Source: Lachnoclostridium sp. UBA933
GTDB lineage: Bacteria; Bacillota; Clostridia; Lachnospirales; Lachnospiraceae
Direction of reading: 5' to 3'
Length of the DNA: 8,533 bases
Assembly: GCA_002293545.1 (NCBI GenBank)
Contig: DBDL01000176.1
Span: 1 to 8,533 of the forward strand
Positions 1 through 5,672 of the stretch are shown one piece after another. The notes beneath the pieces are model-generated. The model did no database searches, was not told where the DNA came from, and saw nothing but the letters and a program-made list of their open reading frames with translations. The number at the start of each line of letters is the position of its first letter. Position 1 is the stretch's first letter. Position numbers and translations under genes: made by a program.

Positions 1-107
1 GAACTTTTCTGACAAGTGGAAAACGGATGGCAGCGGAAACAAAATTTCCGCCGGAACGTTGCCTTAAATGAACTCTTCCTTGTAAGACAAGAGCTTTCCC
101 GGTCAAA
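1..107 (-). other. Leader segment between T-box terminator and off-window gene
   Basis: Read on the minus strand, this is the DNA that follows the T-box terminator, so it should be the 5' untranslated region of the regulated gene. I see no ATG on this strand and no ribosome binding site with a usable start, so the gene probably begins left of position 1. It contains a perfect 7-bp hairpin (arms 33-39 and 45-51, GCGGAAA/TTTCCGC, 5-base loop) that a flanking GGCA/TGCC pair could extend. A smaller CTTGT/ACAAG hairpin lies near 80-92. Neither is followed by a T-run, so neither looks like a terminator. Confidence 0.35.
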
Positions 108-146
108 CAAAAAAGCTTTTGTACCTCATATAAAGGGACAAAAGCT
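108..146 (-). terminator. Intrinsic terminator of the T-box leader
   Basis: On the minus strand, AGCTTTTGT (146-138) pairs perfectly with ACAAAAGCT (122-114). After one mismatch, three more pairs extend the stem inward. The stem runs directly into six T residues (114-109). The upstream arm overlaps the bases used by the antiterminator, so the two folds are mutually exclusive, as expected for a T-box switch. Confidence 0.88.
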
Positions 147-367
147 ATATGCTTCTGCGGTACCACCCAATTTGGTCAAATGACCCACTCATCATGTACT
201 AACATACATTCCCCAAAATAACGGCTGAGATTCCGTCAGCGTCTACTCGTGCAAAACTTTCAAGCTGCCCTCACGAGTCCATTCAAAACAAATCCGCTGC
301 TACATCTCACCAACCTGCAAGCTCTCTGAAAACAAAATTTGAATTTACTTCTCTCGTTCATCGGTTT
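108..367 (-). promoter_or_regulatory. T-box riboswitch, specifier probably UGG (Trp) but uncertain
   Basis: This tRNA-sensing leader controls a gene left of the window. The diagnostic T-box core GGGTGGTACCGCAGAAGC lies at 168-151 on the minus strand. Its CAGAAGC arm pairs with GCTTTTG (145-139), and GGG pairs with CCC (137-135), leaving the UGGU bulge free for a tRNA NCCA end; this antiterminator competes with the terminator. Upstream are the Stem I landmarks: an AGAGAG element at 327-322, a GGTTGGTGAG apical element, an ACGAG/CTCGT helix near the base, and an AGTA element opposite the specifier strand. A GGTC/GACC hairpin sits just before the T-box core. The specifier strand reads GAA-TGG-A-CTCGT; the triplet just above the lower helix and followed by A is UGG (Trp). 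UGGU, however, predicts discriminator A73, whereas bacterial tRNA-Trp normally has G73. AUG (Met), GGA (Gly) or CUC (Leu) therefore remain open. The T-box call is firm; the amino acid is not. Confidence 0.93.
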
Positions 368-373
368 AATATC

Positions 374-401
374 AGTATATCACTTTTTATTGGGATGTCA
401 A
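374..401 (-). promoter_or_regulatory. Sigma-A promoter of the T-box transcript
   Basis: On the minus strand a perfect -35 TTGACA (401-396) is followed by a 16-base spacer and -10 TATACT (379-374). Transcription would begin near 367, just upstream of the first Stem I helix, which fits a T-box leader of about 260 bases. The promoter lies downstream of the GNAT remnant, so the T-box gene is its own transcription unit. Confidence 0.8.
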
Positions 402-456
402 CACTTTTCTGAATTTTTACTATTTTTACTTTTGGTTGTATTTTCATGCTTTGGGC

Positions 457-736
457 TTATCTTTTGGTTTTATGAATATACAGCCTTGTCATGTCAGGCT
501 CTCCGTCACCCTGAACCATACATAGAAATTCCCATCCGTATCTTTCATAAAAATCCTCATGGTCTGTTACAAGATAAAGTGTATCTATCCCCATTATCTT
601 GGTTTCTTACGCATTCTTCCATACTATTAAGATACGCCTCTTTTGGAATCCCCCATTTTTGATGAAACCATCCGGCAGCCTGCGTTATTAATTCTTTATG
701 ATCCTGTATTCTGATCATTTCGTATTTTTCCATCAT
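457..736 (-). pseudogene. GNAT-family N-acetyltransferase remnant (internal deletion plus frameshift)
   Basis: The minus strand has a good ribosome binding site (AGGAAAGG, 753-746) and ATG at 736, opening a 59-residue frame that stops at 557. The first ~45 residues (for example WFHQKWGIPKEAYLNSMEEC) match, from memory, the start of a common clostridial GNAT acetyltransferase of about 150 residues. A second frame from about 594 to the stop at 457 encodes the tail of the same protein family, including TLYLVTDHEDFYERYGWEF and GDGEPDMTRLY. The two pieces are in different frames, and what should lie between them is absent: the central strands and the acetyl-CoA loop (RGxGxA type). Roughly 55-60 codons are missing, with the junction near 590-605. 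Without the cofactor site the product cannot be an active acetyltransferase. It lies 47 bases downstream of rlmD and was probably co-transcribed with it. A sequencing error could explain a frameshift but not the missing domain. Confidence 0.85.
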
Positions 737-783
737 AAAATAATGCCTTTCCTGTATTTATTTTCTTCTGCCAAAAGATCAAA

Positions 784-2151
784 TCATCTATTTACAGTGG
801 TTAGCAGCACCACGGTTTCCACATTTCTTGTCCAGGGAAACATATCCATGCACTCCGCACACTCTGCCTCGTATCCGCCCTCAAGAAACACTTCCAAATC
901 CCGTACCATACTTGTCGGTTTACACGAAATATAAACCACTCGTTCCGCACGGTACTGCACAATCTTTTTTAACGCTTTCGGATGAACGCCCTCCCTCGGC
1001 GGGTCAAGCACAATAAAATCCGGTTTTACCGTAATTTCATCCAGCACCTTTAATACATCTCCGGCAATAAACTCACAATTCTTTAACCCGTTCCTCTCCG
1101 CATTTTCTTTTGCCGCCCGGACGGCTTCTTCCACAATTTCCACCCCGATTACTTTTTCTGCTGCCGGGGCAAGCACTTGGGCAATGGTTCCGGTTCCGCT
1201 GTACAAATCGAATACCGTTTTATTGTCAATTCCCCCTATGTACGCTCTCACTTTGCGGTATAGGACTTCCGCACCCGATGAATTCGTCTGGAAAAATGAA
1301 AAGGGAAATATCTTGAATTTTAATCCCAGAATTTCTTCATAAAAGTAATCCGTTCCGTATAGGATTTCTGTTTTATCCGATAAGACAACATCCGAGGGGC
1401 GGTCATTGGTGATGTGTAAAATGCCGGAAATCCGTCCGTCATAATCGACAGACAAAAGTGCCTCCGTATAGGACCTCAGATCACATATGCTTTCCGAGGT
1501 CGTGACCAGACAGACCAAAAGCTCCCCTGCCGCCTCGCCTCTCCGCACCATTAAATGCCGCAGGTATCCCTTATGACTGATTTTGTGAAAAAAAGAACGC
1601 TTCCTCTCCGTAAAATACTGCCTTGTTGTTTTTAAAATTTTGCAAAAATCCTCATGTACAAGCTTACAGCAGTCTGTGTTAATGATATCATAAAAGCTTG
1701 ATTTTTTATGCAAACCGAGTGTCAGCGGTCCGCCTTTTACTTCATCCCCAAAGGAAAATTCCATTTTATTTCGATATCCCCATATATTCGGACTTTTTTC
1801 ACAATGCGTCAAAGGAATCCCGGATGGCAGATATTCTAAAAGTGACTGCACCTGTTCCAGCTTGAGTGATTTCTGTCCTTCATACGTAAGTGTTTGGTAG
1901 GCACAGCCGCCGCAATAATGAAAATGGGGACAAAGGGGCTGTTCGGTTTCCCTCTCCGACGGCTTGATTACCCGAATCAATTTTCCTTCTTTTCTCTCCT
2001 TTTTGTTTTTTGACAATTCAAATGCTATCCTCTGACCGGGCAGCGTATTTTTTACTAAAACGTTTGATTCCTCGTCGTCCGCCCTTACAACCCCTTTGTT
2101 GGGAAATTTTAATGACAGGACGGTTCCGGTGTACTTCTCCTTTTTTTTCAT
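784..2151 (-). CDS. rlmD: 23S rRNA (uracil-C5)-methyltransferase, RlmD/RumA type
   Basis: This enzyme transfers a methyl group from S-adenosylmethionine to C5 of a uridine in 23S rRNA in the cytoplasm. The 455-residue product has an N-terminal TRAM-like RNA-binding domain (about 1-62). A 4Fe-4S site follows, with Cys74, Cys80, Cys83 and a fourth Cys at 161 or 162, the spacing of E. coli RlmD. The methyltransferase fold has the SAM loop DLYSGTGTIA (315-324), DPPREG (383-388), the nucleophile Cys410 in YISCKPTS, and the likely general base Glu445 in RNVETV. Firmicutes homologues (RlmCD type) may modify two uridines, and sequence alone does not settle which. The ATG at 2151 has GGAG six bases upstream. 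The open frame continues to 2307, but the promoter lies inside that extension; a start at 2181 has no ribosome binding site. A short GCGGAT/ATCCGC hairpin (2187-2202) sits in the 5' leader. The GNAT remnant follows it. Confidence 0.93.
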   Translation of the reverse strand: MKKKEKYTGTVLSLKFPNKGVVRADDEESNVLVKNTLPGQRIAFELSKNKKERKEGKLIRVIKPSERETEQPLCPHFHYCGGCAYQTLTYEGQKSLKLEQVQSLLEYLPSGIPLTHCEKSPNIWGYRNKMEFSFGDEVKGGPLTLGLHKKSSFYDIINTDCCKLVHEDFCKILKTTRQYFTERKRSFFHKISHKGYLRHLMVRRGEAAGELLVCLVTTSESICDLRSYTEALLSVDYDGRISGILHITNDRPSDVVLSDKTEILYGTDYFYEEILGLKFKIFPFSFFQTNSSGAEVLYRKVRAYIGGIDNKTVFDLYSGTGTIAQVLAPAAEKVIGVEIVEEAVRAAKENAERNGLKNCEFIAGDVLKVLDEITVKPDFIVLDPPREGVHPKALKKIVQYRAERVVYISCKPTSMVRDLEVFLEGGYEAECAECMDMFPWTRNVETVVLLTTVNR

Positions 2152-2223
2152 GAACATCTCCGTTCTTTTCACTGTTTTCATTTCGTGCGGATATCCATCC
2201 GCAATATAGAATACTTTCCTACG

Positions 2224-2252
2224 ATTATAAAAGAAATTCCGCCGGTACGCAA
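2224..2252 (-). promoter_or_regulatory. Probable rlmD promoter
   Basis: On the minus strand a perfect TATAAT (2229-2224) lies 17 bases from a weak -35 TTGCGT (2252-2247). It faces away from the DUF1836/pcrA promoter and would start transcription near 2217. That leaves a leader of about 65 bases before the rlmD ATG and excludes the longer open-frame start at 2307. Confidence 0.6.
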
Positions 2253-2270
2253 CACTCCTTTCAAAAAGTA

Positions 2271-2300
2271 TTGGACTTTCTTTACAAACCGACTTATAAT
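2271..2300 (+). promoter_or_regulatory. Probable promoter of the DUF1836-pcrA operon
   Basis: TTGGAC (2271-2276) and a perfect TATAAT (2295-2300) are separated by 18 bases. Transcription would begin near 2307, about 50 bases before the DUF1836 start codon. It is back to back with the rlmD promoter, within about 20 bases. Confidence 0.6.
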
Positions 2301-2356
2301 CATACATATGAGAAAAGTATATTGTTCAATAAACAGAAAGAGAAGGATTTAGGTCA

Positions 2357-2956
2357 ATGAAAAATTCGAGTAATGAGCAAATCGTTGAAATCATTCGCAA
2401 GCTTGTGTCTATTGATTATATCGACCCTGACAACATTCCCAACATTGATTTGTATATGGATCAGGTCACTACTTTTATGGACTTGCATCTGGCAGACTCT
2501 AAGCGTGACAAGGATGATAAAATTCTCACAAAGACGATGATTAATAATTACACCAAAAATAATCTCCTTCCGCCTCCGGTCAAAAAGAAGTACACAAAAG
2601 ACCACGTGTTTTTGCTTATATTTATTTATTATCTTAAAAACATGCTTTCGATCAATGATATTAACCGGATTATTTCTCCGTTAAGTGAGATGTTTTTTAA
2701 CGGGAAAACTGAGATTTCATTAGAGGACATCTATCAGGGGATTGTGGAGCAGGAATTGGAACACGGTAAAACGGTAATCCGGGATTTATTAAAAAGCTTT
2801 AAGGATTCCCAGAAATTTTTCAGCGATAAGGATATCAAATCAGATAAAGAAAGCGATTATTTGCGTCAATTTTCATTTATCTGCATGTTAAGCTATGATA
2901 TTTATATGAAAAAGGCAATGCTTGACCGCATGATTGACAACATACTACCAGAATAA
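2357..2956 (+). CDS. DUF1836 family protein, putative MerR-like HTH
   Basis: This is a soluble 199-residue protein with no signal peptide or membrane span. I recognise it as DUF1836, a Firmicutes family of unknown function, from the segments YIDPDNIPNIDLYMDQVTTF (21-40) and LTKTMINNYTKNNLLPPP (57-74) followed by KKKYTKDH. The second segment resembles the recognition helix and wing of MerR-like domains (a 'T..MI..Y.K..LLPPP' pattern followed by a tyrosine), so a DNA-binding role is plausible but inferred. The C-terminal half (about 85-199) is helical and rich in Lys and Asp, with no recognised catalytic motif. The start has an AAGGA ribosome binding site nine bases upstream. The stop is 14 bases before pcrA, indicating co-transcription, so a regulatory or accessory link to the helicase is possible but unproven. 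Confidence 0.87.
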   Translation: MKNSSNEQIVEIIRKLVSIDYIDPDNIPNIDLYMDQVTTFMDLHLADSKRDKDDKILTKTMINNYTKNNLLPPPVKKKYTKDHVFLLIFIYYLKNMLSINDINRIISPLSEMFFNGKTEISLEDIYQGIVEQELEHGKTVIRDLLKSFKDSQKFFSDKDIKSDKESDYLRQFSFICMLSYDIYMKKAMLDRMIDNILPE

Positions 2957-2970
2957 ACAGGAGAAAGACA

Positions 2971-5196
2971 ATGAATATGCTAGACGGATTAAATCCAATG
3001 CAGCGGGAAGCTGTAATACATAAAGACGGCCCCTTGCTTCTTTTGGCAGGGGCGGGTTCCGGTAAAACAAGGGTACTGACACACCGGATTGCCTATCTCA
3101 TCCATGAGCACCAAGTAAATCCTTATCATATCTTGGCGCTTACCTTTACAAATAAAGCCGCCAATGAAATGCGCGAACGGGTGGACGGCATTGTCGGTTA
3201 CGGTTCGGAAATGATATGGGTAAGCACATTCCATTCCACATGTGTACGGATTCTCCGAAGATACATTGACCATTTGGGATATGAGCGGAATTTTACGATT
3301 TATGACGCGGACGACCAAAAGACACTGATGCGTGATATATGCAAGTACCTGAACATTGATACGAAAAAATACAATGAGCGCAGCTTTATCAGCACCATTT
3401 CCCATGCCAAGGACGAGTTAAAGGATGCGTCTAAGTACCGCTCGGAGGTGGAGAGCGATTACGGAAAACGAATCTTTGCCGATGTTTACACCGAATACGA
3501 AAAACGGCTGAAAAATAATAATGCCCTGGATTTCGACGACCTGATTATGAAAACCGTTTTGTTGCTCCGAAAAAGCGAAGAAGTATTGACCTATTACCAA
3601 TCGCGTTTCCGGTATCTTCTTGTGGATGAATACCAGGATACCAACACGGCACAATTTATATTATTGAGTTTACTTGCAAAAGCAAATCGTAATCTCTGCG
3701 TTGTCGGTGACGATGACCAGTCCATTTACAAATTCCGCGGAGCAAATATTTATAATATCCTGAATTTTGAGAGTATCTTTCCGGATGCCAAGGTGATTCG
3801 TCTGGAGCAGAATTACCGTTCTACCGGTAATATTCTGGAAGCCGCAAACGGCGTTATCCGGCATAACAAAATGAGAAAAGAAAAGACACTTTGGACGGCG
3901 GCAGAGGAAGGGGAACCGCTCTCCTACATCCAATATCCGAATGAATACGAAGAAGCGAACGGTATCGTTCACAGTATACGGCGGAAAGCAAGGAAAGACG
4001 GAACATCTTATGATTCGTTTGCGGTATTATACAGGACAAATGCACAATCCCGTATTTTTGAAGAAAAATTTATCTATGAGGGGATTCCCTACCGGATTGT
4101 CGGTGCGATTAATTTTTATGCCCGAAAAGAAATCAAAGATTTACTTGCCTATTTGAAAACAATTGAAAACAGCAATGACGATATTTCCGTGAAGCGCATT
4201 ATCAATGTGCCGAAACGCGGAATCGGTCTGACAACCATTGACCGTATTTCCGTATATAGTATCGAACACGAAGTCAGCTTTTATGAAGCACTGCAAAATA
4301 TTGACTATATATCCGGATGCGGACGCGCCGCCCCCAAAATAAAGTCCTTTGTTGCTCTTATGGAAGCTTTGAAAAACCATGAGGAAGATTCTGGGCGATC
4401 CCTTACCGACCTGATTAATGAAATTACTGATGAAACGGGATATGTACGCGAGCTGGAAAATGAAGGAACCGAAGAAGCCGCCGCCCGTCTTGAAAATATT
4501 GCGGAGCTTAAAAATAAGATTACCCATTATGAAGAAAGTGAAACGGAAAACCCGACGCTGTCCGAGTTATTGGAAAATATCGCTTTGGTTGCGGATATTG
4601 ATACTTTAGATAATAATTCGGAACAGGTTCTTCTTATGACATTGCATACTGCAAAGGGACTTGAATTCCCCTATGTATATTTGTGCGGCATGGAAGAATC
4701 GGTATTTCCGGGTGCCATGGCAATTTATCAGGGGGATGAGGCGGAAATCGAGGAAGAACGCCGCTTATGTTATGTAGGCATTACACGCGCCATGAAAAAA
4801 CTGACGCTTACCTCTGCGATACAGCGCATGAAAAACGGAGATCTGCATCGAAACCAGCCCTCACGTTTTCTCAATGAAATCCCGCGTTTCCTGTTGGCAA
4901 AGGAAGCAAAGGAAGCCCCGAAAAAACAGAAAAAAGCGGAATACAGTCCCGAAAAGGCAAGTATCTTCCATACCGGAAAGAAAAATCCGTTTGCCGGAAA
5001 TCCTTATATTCAAAAAGGAATAAAAGGTTCCGAGCCGGATTATGGCGTCGGTGACAGTGTACGGCACACGAAATTCGGAACCGGAACCGTTCTGACTATG
5101 AATAAATTAAAAGATGATTATGAGATTGTTATAGAATTTGAAAATTTCGGACAGCGAAAACTAAGAAGTTCTTTTGCAAAATTAAGTAAAGTATAG
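2971..5196 (+). CDS. pcrA: ATP-dependent DNA helicase PcrA (UvrD/Rep superfamily 1A)
   Basis: PcrA is a 3'-5' DNA helicase of Gram-positive bacteria that acts in nucleotide excision repair, removal of RecA filaments, rolling-circle replication and transcription-replication conflicts. At 741 residues it is full length for the family. All SF1A motifs are visible in order: the Q motif with LNPMQREAV (7-15), Walker A AGAGSGKT (26-33), Ia TFTNKAANEM (58-67), II VDEYQDTN (218-225), III GDDDQSIYKFRG (246-257), IV QNYRSTGNI (280-288), V LHTAKGLEF (558-566) and VI EERRLCYVGITRA (595-607). After a Lys-rich linker (about 644-690), the C-terminal region 692-740 (GDSVRHTKFGTGTV) is the Tudor-like domain that in B. 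subtilis PcrA contacts RNA polymerase. The ribosome binding site AGGAG lies seven bases before the ATG. It is the second gene of the DUF1836-pcrA operon. No LexA box is seen upstream. Confidence 0.97.
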   Translation: MNMLDGLNPMQREAVIHKDGPLLLLAGAGSGKTRVLTHRIAYLIHEHQVNPYHILALTFTNKAANEMRERVDGIVGYGSEMIWVSTFHSTCVRILRRYIDHLGYERNFTIYDADDQKTLMRDICKYLNIDTKKYNERSFISTISHAKDELKDASKYRSEVESDYGKRIFADVYTEYEKRLKNNNALDFDDLIMKTVLLLRKSEEVLTYYQSRFRYLLVDEYQDTNTAQFILLSLLAKANRNLCVVGDDDQSIYKFRGANIYNILNFESIFPDAKVIRLEQNYRSTGNILEAANGVIRHNKMRKEKTLWTAAEEGEPLSYIQYPNEYEEANGIVHSIRRKARKDGTSYDSFAVLYRTNAQSRIFEEKFIYEGIPYRIVGAINFYARKEIKDLLAYLKTIENSNDDISVKRIINVPKRGIGLTTIDRISVYSIEHEVSFYEALQNIDYISGCGRAAPKIKSFVALMEALKNHEEDSGRSLTDLINEITDETGYVRELENEGTEEAAARLENIAELKNKITHYEESETENPTLSELLENIALVADIDTLDNNSEQVLLMTLHTAKGLEFPYVYLCGMEESVFPGAMAIYQGDEAEIEEERRLCYVGITRAMKKLTLTSAIQRMKNGDLHRNQPSRFLNEIPRFLLAKEAKEAPKKQKKAEYSPEKASIFHTGKKNPFAGNPYIQKGIKGSEPDYGVGDSVRHTKFGTGTVLTMNKLKDDYEIVIEFENFGQRKLRSSFAKLSKV

Positions 5197-5238
5197 CTGA
5201 AAAACAAATAAGTGCCGCAATGAAAGAAAAAATATAAG

Positions 5239-5255
5239 AAAAAATGCGATTTTTT
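5239..5255 (+). terminator. Weak A/T-stem hairpin after pcrA, doubtful terminator
   Basis: AAAAAAT (5239-5245) and ATTTTTT (5249-5255) form a perfect 7-bp stem around a GCG loop. The stem has no GC pairs, so it would be a poor stand-alone terminator, and read-through into the small membrane-protein gene is likely. It is the only hairpin in the 121 bases between the two genes. Confidence 0.3.
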
Positions 5256-5259
5256 GTAG

Positions 5260-5285
5260 TATAATTTTTCTATTCGTGGTATACT
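5260..5285 (+). promoter_or_regulatory. Possible promoter(s) for the small membrane protein
   Basis: Two -10-like hexamers lie upstream of the small gene: TATAAT (5260-5265) and TATACT (5280-5285). Neither has a convincing -35 at 16-18 bases; the nearest, TTGTAG (5254-5259), is 20 bases from TATACT. A promoter here is plausible because the region is AT-rich and the pcrA stop is 121 bases away, but the call is weak. Confidence 0.3.
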
Positions 5286-5317
5286 TAATAATATTGAAAA
5301 GAAAGGGTGTGTTATCA

Positions 5318-5590
5318 ATGAATAAAATGGATGAATTATTACACAATGCCAAATTAAATGAATTACTTCATAGGGACAAAGTGGAGAATGAACGAAAGGG
5401 ACGGGTTTTTTGGGTTCTGGCTGTTATCGGTGCTGTTGCTACCATTGCGGCTATCGCATATGCCGTCACACGCTATTTTGCTTCGGACTGTATGGATGAT
5501 TTTGACGGTGACTTTGACTACGATGAATTGGACGACGATTTTGACTTGGACGACGACGATGTAAAAGCAGATTACAAAAAAGAAGATTAA
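5318..5590 (+). CDS. Small single-span membrane protein with acidic C-terminal tail
   Basis: I do not recognise a named family for this 90-residue protein. Residues 1-29 are a charged, probably amphipathic helical segment carrying two similar units (DELLHNAK and NELLHRDK). Residues 30-52 are one hydrophobic span ([20 protein letters not shown] and following). From residue 57 the tail is extremely acidic: 15 of the 22 residues from 60 to 81 are Asp or Glu in a repeating DDFD-like pattern, and it ends in a short Lys-containing stretch. There is no signal-peptidase site, so it is probably a membrane-anchored protein. Positive charge (ERKGR) just before the span predicts an inside N terminus, which would place the acidic tail outside. 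The ATG at 5318 is chosen for the AAAGGGTG ribosome binding site upstream; an open frame reaches back to 5276 but has no such site. An intrinsic terminator follows directly. It lies downstream of pcrA, but a functional link is not shown. Confidence 0.8.
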   Translation: MNKMDELLHNAKLNELLHRDKVENERKGRVFWVLAVIGAVATIAAIAYAVTRYFASDCMDDFDGDFDYDELDDDFDLDDDDVKADYKKED

Positions 5591-5603
5591 CATAATTCTT
5601 AAT

Positions 5604-5640
5604 AAAAACCTCTCACGTCATTGTCTGGGGTTTTTGTTTA
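5604..5640 (+). terminator. Intrinsic terminator after the small membrane-protein gene
   Basis: AAAAACCTC (5604-5612) pairs with GGGGTTTTT (5627-5635), nine pairs including one G-T, around a 14-base loop. The T-rich arm continues as GTTTA. It starts 13 bases after the stop codon. In the opposite direction the stem also ends in TTTTTATT, so it could work both ways. The hairpin overlaps the first possible ATG of the next open frame (5634), which argues against that start. Confidence 0.75.
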
Positions 5641-5672
5641 TGCAAAAATATATTATTGAAAGAGGTGCTGAC

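Noticed and set aside
339..662. Hydrophobic 107-residue open frame on the plus strand
   Set aside because: It is antisense to the T-box promoter and the GNAT remnant, has no ribosome binding site, and its hydrophobicity comes from T-rich DNA opposite A-rich RNA sequence.
2152..2166. GAAC-N6-GTTC near the rlmD start, resembling a LexA/SOS box close to pcrA
   Set aside because: The Firmicutes LexA box has four bases between GAAC and GTTC, here there are six. It also lies within the rlmD leader rather than at the pcrA promoter.
2258..2265. AAAGGAG on the minus strand followed by TTG, looking like a gene start
   Set aside because: The TTG is not in the rlmD frame, and the site lies upstream of the inferred rlmD transcription start.
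2152..2307. Longer rlmD product starting at 2307
   Set aside because: The extension is not part of the family, contains the likely rlmD promoter, and has no ribosome binding site; the ATG at 2151 has GGAG at the right distance.
5363..5593. Open frame antisense to the small acidic membrane protein
   Set aside because: It is a shadow of the repeated GAC/GAT codons, with no ribosome binding site and no recognisable protein features.
5634..5672. Upstream MCP start at 5634
   Set aside because: It lies in the arm of the preceding terminator and lacks a ribosome binding site; the ATG at 5673 has AGAGGTG and begins directly before the first membrane span.
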